From: Topomyia yanbarensis
Taxonomy: Eukaryota; Arthropoda; Insecta; Diptera; Culicidae
Direction of reading: 5' to 3'
NCBI RefSeq assembly: GCF_030247195.1
Contig: NC_080671.1
Coordinates: 200,182,625-200,246,624, forward strand
Length of the DNA stretch: 64,000 bases
Shown: positions 55,959-64,000 of the stretch, piece after piece
Numbering within the stretch: position 1 is the first letter of the stretch
Layout of the letters: every line of letters starts with the position of its first letter
The notes under the pieces: model-generated
The model's database searches: none
What the model was told of the DNA's origin: nothing
What the model saw: the letters and a program-made list of their open reading frames with translations, nothing else
Made by a program: the position numbers and the translations under genes

Positions 55959-56216
55959 TCACAGACCCGGCTCCCTTTTACGCAGGTTAGTTTTTTTTTC
56001 GTAAACACAGGTAATTCCCGCGGGCCCGATTTTTCGTATGTTGGCTGTTTTCTTCCCACAAACGTTCATCACCGGATTTTTTCTCTTCGCAAGCTCGTCG
56101 CTCTTGAGGCTAATCTCCGTTTTGGTCCGCCACACAACCAAAACAAACTGCGTTCCACTACCGCCGGGCCACTTGATGACTTGCGGATTCAGCGCTAGTT
56201 TTCGGCAGCAAAAGGA
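55959..56216 (-). other. Unassigned open frame, minus strand
   Basis: An 80-odd codon open frame reading through ...QVIKWPGGSGTQFVL and SLKSDELAKRKN, with hydrophobic/charged balance like a real protein and GC content above the surroundings. I do not recognise it. It could be an exon of a decayed element or gene. Confidence 0.25.
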
Positions 56217-56279
56217 GAATTATAGCCTACACAAGCCCTACATTTTTATTTACAAACATGTAACAAAAATTATCTAGCC

Positions 56280-56310
56280 TACACGGTTAAATAAAACAAC
56301 CTGCAGAATA
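56280..56310 (-). repeat. TACACGG-family MITE, terminal fragment
   Basis: TACACGGTTAAATAAAACAA followed by CCTGCAGAATA is the exact inverse of the right end of the intact copy near 40604-40634, followed by an ATA-rich run. Confidence 0.75.
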
Positions 56311-56632
56311 ATAATAATATTTGTATTTGGTATAGGGTTGCTAGGGGGCTGGTCAATACGCAATGGTGAAGAAAAAAACAGTAACCGCGAGCACGTTCGA
56401 AGCGGGCGAATTTTACTTGTCATTTCCTAATCTGACATCCAAGTGGAAACGTCGCTGAATCGGGCCTGGTAGCCGTGAGGTAGCCATGAGGCAGGCTTAT
56501 TGTTCAGCCAGCCTTTCCGGAATGTGGGTATCCGGATGACGTGTTGTAATGGTTTTTTATTGAATTTTAATTATATAATATAATAATATATAATACGATA
56601 AACACTAGCGCCGCCACACCAACCTATCCCAA

Positions 56633-56795
56633 CTATCCGTTAAATCCATTCCGGAACCGGTTCGAAATCCTGAATGGATTCAGTATGGAATCTTGCTCAA
56701 AGAAAACAACCGAGTTTGACTCTATCGGTTGATGTATTTGAGCTAGAATTCATGCTGGAAGTCCGAACCGGTTCCAGACTCGTTTGACTGGGTAG
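56633..56795. mobile_element. 163-bp imperfect inverted-repeat MITE
   Basis: The left arm (CTATCCGTTAAATCC...GGAACCGGTTCG) and right arm (CGAACCGGTTCC...GACTGGGTAG) are inverses with mismatches. Non-coding. Confidence 0.65.
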
Positions 56796-57333
56796 AGGAA
56801 TAACCGCTGTCAATTCTATCGAACTCAGCCACAAAACAACTTGACAGTAGCGCACCTGGTTTGGATATCCCTACTACATTCGAAACCGTTGGAGATTTTA
56901 CACAAGTTGAATGATGAAGATGGACGTCTGTTCTCTGTGCTTCTATCGTGATCACTGCAAACCTCTCAAATAAAAGGAGGTTTTGGGAAAAAAGTCGTAA
57001 CTCCACCAATTATCAATACATATTTAAAAAGTAATGTTTGTATCACTGAAAAACGTCCTATCAAAGTACTGTTACTATATTGTTATAAAATCATCGTTTC
57101 ATACCTCTAATAAATTCAAACTTTCTTCGTTTTTTTCTCAAAAAGTTATGTTTAATTTTGAGGAACGTGTGCAGATCGGTAAAAGGAGCAGTTACTTAAC
57201 TGGACCGAGCGATGAAGTTGTGGAAATAATCGTACATGCCGAAGAAACGATGAAATTTTTTCACGGTAACCGGTCGCTATAGTAGTCGAGATTCGGTTGA
57301 AATTGTCAGGGGTAACCTTCAGTCCGGCCTGAT

Positions 57334-59102
57334 TCAACAAATAACCAACTTTCTAACCAGACCTTTTTTTTGTGAAAACCAGTCTTTGTACGTGAAGGGC
57401 ATAAGTACGAGAGAAATTGACGTCAAAGACATTATAACATTGATTGAACACTCCACACATATTACTGACGGGTTCATTTTGCCATAATCACTACGAGACA
57501 CGGGAAGACGGACAAAAGAGTGGGAACGAAGGTTTCGAAGGCGAATATCAATGTTGAGAAGACGGAGTAAATCAGGACAGTCGATACGTGACAATAACAT
57601 ATCAGAGACAAAAGACGCTTTGACCACATTACGGTGCAAAGACAGTGTTTCAAGGCCAATGAAGTTGCAACAATCTTTGTATCTGGGGGGATTGTAGAAA
57701 GGAGTCCAAACAACTGCGGCGTAACCCAAAAAACGAATCCTAGATTCCGCGAAGCCTTTGAAGATATAAAAGCAATGTGATGTAAGCTTGGATCCAAAAG
57801 AACTCCTAAATTTTTCACTGTAGTTTCTCTTTTTCATTTGTTTTGCAAGATAATGTAGTCGAATGTTACGACGGAGCATTTTCGGAGCGTTTCGGAGCGC
57901 AAACGTAATCACCGAATACTTTGAGGCATTCAAAACCATCCGGTTAGTCATGCACCAATTAGAGAAAATGTCTAACTGAGATCGCAAACACATTGCATTG
58001 GAGTAACTTTTAACTATGTAGAACAACTTATAGTCATCGGCATTAGACATCTTGAAGCAATTAATCAAGAATCCGTTTAAGTATAGGAGGAAGATATAAG
58101 GACTGATATGGCTACATTGAGGTACGCCGGACGTTACGTCGAGAGATGAAGATAAATGATTTCCAATTTTAGTAGACATTTTACGGCCTGATAAGTAAGA
58201 TCGGAGTTATTCCAAAAAACTGCCGCAGATACCGAAACGTTCCAGTTTCGCAATCGTGATTTGATGGTTGATTTTATCGAAGGTGGCCGACAGATCGGTG
58301 TATATTGCATCTATCTGCAATGGATCCTGTAGTGAGGAGTGATAAATGAGGTGTAGGCTACTTTGGGTGGCCAGATAGAATTCCTTAATATTGGTAGGGT
58401 CACTTAAAGTTTATCGGTAGTTATCGGTAGGCCGGGTTATTGTCCTAAAAACGTAGTGTTGACATCGTTTACATAGAATTGTAAAATGCTTAAAACACAG
58501 ATCTCAGACCAAGTCCAACTCAAAAATGAATGTAGTAGTAGAATATTTCCGGAGAAAAAAAAGAGATTATAACTACTAGAGGTCGCATGTCGCTGTTAAC
58601 ACTGATAATTTATCATCTCGCTCTTACATATGCTAGGACCATTAGTTTGACACATATTGCCCCGGGTACACACATGTCAAAGTAATGGGATACAATATGC
58701 TAGAGCGAGACCCCATGTTTCAATCCGTGAAAACATGGAGTCATTAGCGACGTCACATAGTTTAACTGGCCCCACGGTGCTGTAATCGTCGAGTAGCTGA
58801 GTGATACACGGTTGGTTGATGAGTGAGTCTGGGTACAGAAATAATGCATTTTTGCGAACCCAATTTATGCCGCTAAAGTTGAGGTCTCCTATAAATATGA
58901 TTCTGTCCTTAAGAGTCATTTGAGCAGTGATCCATGTCAGCGAATTCAAATGTTGGTCAATGAGAGAAATGTCATTCACACGATCAGGAGGAATATAGAT
59001 AACACATATGTATAATGAGACCCACAGCTGCTCAGCACCAGAACAGTTGGAGGGTGATAAGTAGATTTTATATTTCGAGCGAGCAGCCAACGGACCATTC
59101 AT
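57334..59102 (-). pseudogene. Decayed LINE, same family as the 18-kb copy
   Basis: Endonuclease part at 59102 to about 58677 (CVIYIPPDR, IIFIGDLNFSGINW) and RT part from about 58330 to 57334: TDLSATFDKINH, SGVPQCSHISP, MSNADDYKLF (where FADD is expected), and the RRID-CPDLLRLL C-terminus. The two parts should be some 600 residues apart, but only about 340 bp of unrelated sequence (58340-58676) separates them, so the central region was deleted or replaced. Several frameshifts occur in the RT part. The motif order and wording parallel 18330-21633 closely. Confidence 0.8.
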
Positions 59103-59327
59103 AAATAACGTAACGCTTCAAGGGGGGGAGGTATACGACAAATTGTGACGTGTTGTGACATATGGAGGTGGGGGAGTAAGCTATACCATTAAGGAATATG
59201 TTTCTACAGAAAAAAATTGTTACGTGATAGGGGAGTGGGAGAATAGAGAAATTTGTGACAATTTGTTACATGGGGGAGGGGGGTCAATTTTGGGAAATTT
59301 TGCGTTACGTGGTTTATGAATGGTCCC
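59092..59327. mobile_element. GGACCATTCATAAAT-family MITE
   Basis: 236 bp with inverted ends GGACCATTCATAAATAACGT and ACGTGGTTTATGAATGGTCC. The interior is G-rich on one side (GGGGGGGAGG). Related copies at 44448 and 42560. Confidence 0.85.
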
Positions 59328-59402
59328 CAAAAGAACATCTCGAGATCGTTTATTGCTGTTCAAAACGGAACGATCCTGGCGGAAACGGAATACGGAAATC
59401 TA

Positions 59403-59731
59403 CACTCAAAAAAAAGTAAACGTTATGCCTATTGATTTTACACATAGATTTTTGCAATTAACGGAGGCATATAGACACTATTTGCTGGCACATAAACCTA
59501 ATGTGTGTATTTACAAGAAATATTAATCTTACATTCACATTTCATAACTATTAGGCACATAAAACCCCATTCTATAACAATATGCACATATAACTTATGT
59601 GTGTGCATACATTGATTATACAGTTGACACATAGAAGGCATGTGTGCGCGTGATAACAATAGCATTTCTTCTTCATATGAATTTTAAGCGATTTGAAGCA
59701 AATAGAATTAACGTTTGGATTTTTTTCAGTG
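59403..59731. mobile_element. 329-bp TA-flanked MITE
   Basis: Ends CACTCAAAAAAAAGTAAACG and, inverted, CACTGAAAAAAATCCAAACG, flanked by TA at 59401-59402 and 59732-59733. The interior has several CACATA words but no ORF. Confidence 0.85.
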
Positions 59732-59842
59732 TAGAAAATTGCTATACAAATATATGTATATATAGATAGATAGATAGGTCTCAGCGGAACAGGCAAGGGT
59801 GTAATCGGTAATGGGGGTATTGCTTAAACTAGTGTTGAAAAA

Positions 59843-60262
59843 TTAATTAATTTTTTCATGCAAAAATATCCACAAGCGACTCGGTGATGAAGCTTTTTGT
59901 AGAACGTCTCTGTAAAAACACTATTTACCCAATTTATTTCAAATTTTGCATACCTGCCAATATCTAACCCCTACGTTGAGTTTTTGAGATAATTTTACTT
60001 ATCCGCAATCAAACTGCTATCTTTCACGAAAAATTCTACCATTTTATAAGTAAAAACTCCCTTAACCGAAAAATTATCTGAAAAACTCAACTTAGGGGTT
60101 ATTTATTTTTCACATAAAATGTGCATGCAAAATTTGAAATAAATCGGTTAGGTAGTTTTTGAATGGCTGGTAACACCGCAAATCGTGTTTTTTTTCCGGA
60201 GACGTTCTACAAAAAACTTCATCACCGAGTCGCTTGTGGATATTTTTGCATGAAAAAATTAC
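59843..60262. mobile_element. 420-bp fold-back element
   Basis: Almost the whole unit is one large inverted repeat. The left arm, from TTTTTTCATGCAAAAATATC, and right arm, ending ATTTTTGCATGAAAAAATT, pair over more than 100 bp. The central parts (CTAACCCCTACGTTGAGTTT and its inverse) pair too. One arm carries a ~25-bp indel. Confidence 0.85.
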
Positions 60263-60362
60263 AGAATGTTATTGAAATGATATATTATAACACACAAAAG
60301 TTTTGGTCAATTTGCTCTACCCAAAGTTGCAAAAAAAATCGTAAGAAAGTGATTTTTTACTA

Positions 60363-60559
60363 GCTAAAACACTTAAACCCCCCCCCCCAAGGAAAAAACG
60401 CGGAGCGCTTCAGCCAGAGTATGTCCCGCTACGGGGTGTGCGTGTAATATGGAATATATTGAGACGGTAAATAACAGTACCTGAAAGTTCAGTGATCCTA
60501 GCGTTGTTATTGTTAGCATCAGTGAAGGGAGCTTTGTGGGGAACTAGAGGGGTATGTAT
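60363..60559. other. C-tract and unassigned sequence
   Basis: A 12-14 C run at about 60377-60390. No other feature. Confidence 0.35.
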
Positions 60560-61560
60560 GTTTGCTACTCATGGCATTTTGAAATTGTTGCATATTTTTA
60601 GGACATACGCAACAAAGCACAGCTTTGTATCTCTGGAGAAATCCCAAAGGCGCGCCAAAAATCTACACCTAGAATGGAATTGACGGTCCGATGTTCTACA
60701 ACAAGAGTGCATACGCTTGTCCAACGATTGGTAAGGATTGACCGTTTGCGGAACGTAGTTCGAATGGTCGCTCCAAACTTTTTAAGGGACTTTTTGAAAA
60801 CTTTCGGTATAACTTTTTAGTTATAATCGTGGCGTTACTGCTACTGTCGAGTAAACCTTTGAAACAATTGCAAATGGGCGGTTATCAAGGACGATGGTTT
60901 CGACAGACAATCATATTATCATAGTCCTCATCACGAGCCGGTGGAAAACTTTCGTAAATCTGAGGATGTTATTTAGAGCGCTGTTTCATTGCCAACTGCT
61001 ACTTTCCTTGGTCCCGTTTTTAGGCAGTAAGGGCAACGAGAAACATCAAAACCTTTAAAACCTTTAAACGATGCAGAAGACCCGCTTCGGTTTCCGGAAT
61101 TCCTCATATCCGTGTCCTTTGTCTCCACAATTGTAGAAGACGCCAAGCACAAGAGGACGATACTTTTTCTCCAAATATTCTAGACAGATTATAGGTTTCT
61201 GCGGTGGCTCGATCGGTTTTTGGTTATTTCCCTCGAGATACTAGCCGTTCTGATTCCTTTGCTGTTTCTTTTCTGGTTGTCAGAAGGCTTGTTTGAATCA
61301 AGGACATTCTTGTTCCAAAATATTTTGGATTTTGCGTAGTCGTTATTCTGTCCACCTCCCTTTTGGATTTGTTGATTGTTGTTGTTCAGGATTTGCAAAA
61401 TTTACCTTGAGCTCGCAAGCAAGATGGAGCCAGGTGAACAGCCGGTTTTGCGCACCCATAGCTTGATACCACGCCAAAGCAAGAATTGGAGAGTTCATCT
61501 TCACACATTTGTTCACACCAGACGTAAATCGCCACGGTGTCTAAGAATTCAGTCCAGTTC
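60560..61560 (-). pseudogene. LTR-retrotransposon gag-protease relic (Gypsy-like)
   Basis: Minus strand, several frames. A zinc-knuckle block reads NCGDKGHGYEEF, then KPKRVFC at about 61130-61070, followed after a shift by CPYCLKTGPRK (about 61030). Downstream is an aspartic-protease block FKGLLDSSSNATIITKK at about 60860-60810 (D-S-S where D-S/T-G is usual), then RTVNSILGVDFWRAFG at about 60690-60640, the usual continuation. RT was not found. Multiple stops and shifts; not functional. Ty3/Gypsy is the best guess. Confidence 0.7.
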
Positions 61561-63290
61561 TCTCATCAGTTCCAGCATATTTCCTAATTATCTAATCAGA
61601 GACGCGCTGCGGATACATCAACTCTGCTCAAATTTACACTTTGAAGTGAATTTAAACATTGTTTTGTCTTTGAAGTAAACTTGTGTATTAATTTTTGGGA
61701 AAAAGTTAAATAATTATCAAGTAAATTCACAAAATATTTTCAGAATCGAGTTCCTTGAATCACGCCGATGTATTTTCATACCCCGATATGTAAAATCGGT
61801 TTAGTTTTACCCCTAAAACACCCATAAAGCAATACTATGTATTTAACGATCTCGTTTTTAGTTAGTGGAAATTGGTAAGGGAGGAATAAAAAAAAAACAA
61901 TATGTTTAATATCTCCGCCGTTCGTGAACGGATTTTGACAATCTATAGCGTGTTTGAAAGGTATTTTTACAGGATTTCAAATTATGTGCACATAATATTC
62001 GTTGCTTTGTTCGAAAGTTATTTGCTTTAAACCCTTTGTGTTTTGACAAAATCATCCATGTCTCAGAAAAGCTTAAAGAGTGAATTCTCAGTAATTACTT
62101 CTAGGAGCATTACCCGCCAAAAATATTTTATCAGAAGTTGTGATGATTTACATTGTAAAATTAGTCAATGATACTTAACAACGAAATTTATTAGTTTTGA
62201 ATGAATGTGATCGTGACCGTAAAAAAGTTATCGAGCATTTATTTTACTTTTTTCGCTGTTCAAACTCTTAACTTGACAACAAGTACTAGTCCCTAGTACG
62301 CGAAATTTTATTACGCCATTCAATTCAGCACTCAAATATACACCATCAATAGCCACTATCTTGAAATATTTTGAAACTTTCATTATTTCCAATCCTGCCT
62401 AAACTTATAATGCAACAAAAATCAAATGCTCATAAAAACCGATCCCGATATACTGTAAACGTCATTTTTCATCATCTTCCATTACTTTCCGAAATGTTAT
62501 TAATTATATTGAGATTTTGTCTCAACTTTACGAACCAAAAAGTACATTTTCAGCAACTGTTGAAATGTATGCAAATTTTCGGTAAGCAAGTTTTGTAATC
62601 AATTAATCTATTCAAACTTATTTTTCGATTCAAAAAATTGTCCCTTATCCCTTCGGAAGTCGCGCAAATGGCCCACTGAACGAGCAGCCGTTTGTGCGCG
62701 ATTTCGCTGGATTTTCAGAGCAGCGTATACTCAGTGCACTAGCGCGACTTCCGGAAGGTTATCCATATTTTAGAACATTTCTCTAAAAAAGAGCTCATTA
62801 TAATTGAGGCAGTTATTTTATTCAATATTGATGTAATTTGAGAGCTTGGCAATTACAAGAACCCCTTCCCACAATTTTCCAAAAGTCATCATGATGCAAC
62901 AATAGCCTCTCAATGTAGTGATAATATTCTTCCAGAAAAATCGCAAGTAATTCCTTGGGGTTGCCACCGCTCCGTTTCTCGCGTTGGTGGATTTCGAAAA
63001 GTTCAGATAGGATGGTCCCGCCAGCTGTTCAGTCAATTCAGAACATAAGACTGGTTCTGAGTTTGGTACGCGGGGCTGTGAATCCAGTATTCTTTTATTA
63101 TTATAGAGGTTTTAACCTTATGGTCATTCGCGTCTTTTTGGGTTGCCGAAATCTCTTTGGAAAAATCTCTAACCCTTTATTTGCCAAAAAATTATTTTTT
63201 TGAGAATGCACAGAGTTGAAACAAAAACTCAGTGTGATTAACAACGACAATAATATTTTGGAAAGTAGAAGAAAAATGATGAAAACTTAC
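61561..63290. other. 1.7 kb without a recognised gene
   Basis: AT-rich. One small inverted-repeat element at 62645-62763. May be part of the intron of the minus-strand gene starting at 63503. Confidence 0.4.
62645..62763. mobile_element. ~119-bp inverted-repeat element with CGGAAGTCGCGC ends
   Basis: Left TTATCCCTTCGGAAGTCGCGC and right GCGCGACTTCCGGAAGGTTAT are near-perfect inverses. The interior is GC-rich compared with the flanks. Confidence 0.75.
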
Positions 63291-63503
63291 GTTTTTGTTT
63301 GTCTTTAGCAGTCTCGTTTTTATGGGCATTTTTTGTATTATCAATTATATAAATAGCCTCTAAGTAGGACTGAAAATAATAAAAGTTCAAGTTAGTGTCT
63401 ATTAATGGTGTATTAGCGCATTTACCCAAAACTTCACGCGGCCTTTCCCGATCGAAAGGAACGACCATGCATCATGAAACACCGCGCTTAGCAGATCTGT
63501 CAT
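63291..63503 (-). CDS. Two 5' coding exons of an unidentified gene (partial)
   Basis: ATG at 63503-63501 opens 26 codons (MTDLLSAVFHDAWSF...) to a GTAAAT donor (exon 63426-63503). After a 56-bp intron ending TTTTCAG, a second exon (63291-63369) continues in phase for 26 codons plus one base (SYLEAIYIIDNTKN...) to a consensus GTAAGT donor. Start, intron length, acceptor and both donors agree with a real gene, and the two exons join without a frame break. I do not recognise the protein, and no later exon is visible to the left, so function is left open. Confidence 0.45.
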
Positions 63504-64000
63504 AATATCGCAAATTCGCATAACGAAGGGCTGAATGAGAGCACAAGTTGTTCTAAAAATCAATCCTGAGTTATACTACGTTTTGTGCAGATTGAGTATA
63601 CCAGATGCAAGTGGTGCCAAATTCACCACATTCAGTAAAATTTGAAAGTTCTTTTTGGGTTACAGAATTGATAAAATTGGTTGAATGAGCTATATTTATC
63701 ACTTCGATTCTGTTTTAAAAATTGTCCTTGTGTTTAAACCAAAATGGGAGGCTTATTACTACATTATTACAAATGGCAAATACAAGTACTAGTTACACCA
63801 AAAACTTACTGGCAACCTTAAACCGGTTTAACAGTTGGTGCGGTGTGTACGTTTCAATGACTATATTTGAGTGTTGAATCGAATGGTATAATAAATTTTT
63901 GTATGTAAGGACTCGTTTTGGAGTTATGAGCTTTAATAGTGAAGAAAAGGAAAATTAATGCTCGAAGACATTTTTTATCGGGCGCAATCACATTATTTCG
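63504..64000. other. No gene recognised; possible promoter side of the 63.5-kb gene
   Basis: AT-rich to the window edge. Confidence 0.3.

Noticed and set aside
1..64000. tRNA or rRNA genes
   Set aside because: No cloverleaf with A/B boxes and no rRNA-like block was noticed, although a dedicated tRNA scan could not be run.

Overview
The window is an insect nuclear contig, most likely from a mosquito (culicine-like). It is AT-rich, has short GT-AG introns of 50-65 bp, and is packed with young and decayed transposons of families typical of mosquito genomes: BEL/Pao, jockey/CR1-like LINEs, hAT-like and TA-flanked MITEs, and fold-back elements. Species is not identified, and every functional statement rests on reading motifs by eye.

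Host genes are few. On the plus strand a 13-exon gene (41116-55058) encodes a 1,367-residue orthologue of STK11IP, the LKB1-interacting protein. Its splice sites can be placed so that the frame stays open throughout. On the minus strand lie a compact pair: a 616-residue single-exon coiled-coil protein (27837-25987, tentatively ODF2/cenexin-like) and, 230 bp downstream, a coding exon of a PI-PLC X-domain protein (25756-25503) whose remaining exons are not visible. Two small minus-strand exons at 63503-63291 look like the start of an unidentified gene.

From 0 to 18 kb the window is mobile-element territory. It holds a LINE tail (1-210), two inverted arrays of a TTCCCGGAA-type repeat (1.9 kb and 6.1 kb), and a nearly fresh BEL/Pao element (6202-13414) that landed inside the right array. 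A 2.74-kb element with 25-bp terminal inverted repeats (13505-16245) carries a decayed gene of an insect-expanded, RNase H-like family. Next is a nearly full-coding LINE (about 18.3-21.7 kb) cut by a hAT-like MITE with an exact 8-bp target duplication.

From 28 to 41 kb there is a stack of MITEs: several families with target duplications, nested in one another, plus a 1.63-kb TA-flanked element with ~220-bp inverted ends and a THAP-like relic. The STK11IP introns hold a deleted histone H3 pseudogene with its 3' stem-loop, a 1.9-kb poly(A)-tailed retro-insertion, MITEs and a LINE RNase H relic. From 55 to 62 kb there is a perfect 22-bp hairpin, a decayed LINE of the same family as the 18-kb copy, MITEs, a 420-bp fold-back and a gag-protease relic of an LTR element.

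The candidate for a little-described system is the 13.5-16.2 kb element. It combines clean inverted ends, subterminal copies of the same motif in mirrored orientation, a solo copy at 53 kb and an unusual coding family. The copy present is broken by frameshifts.
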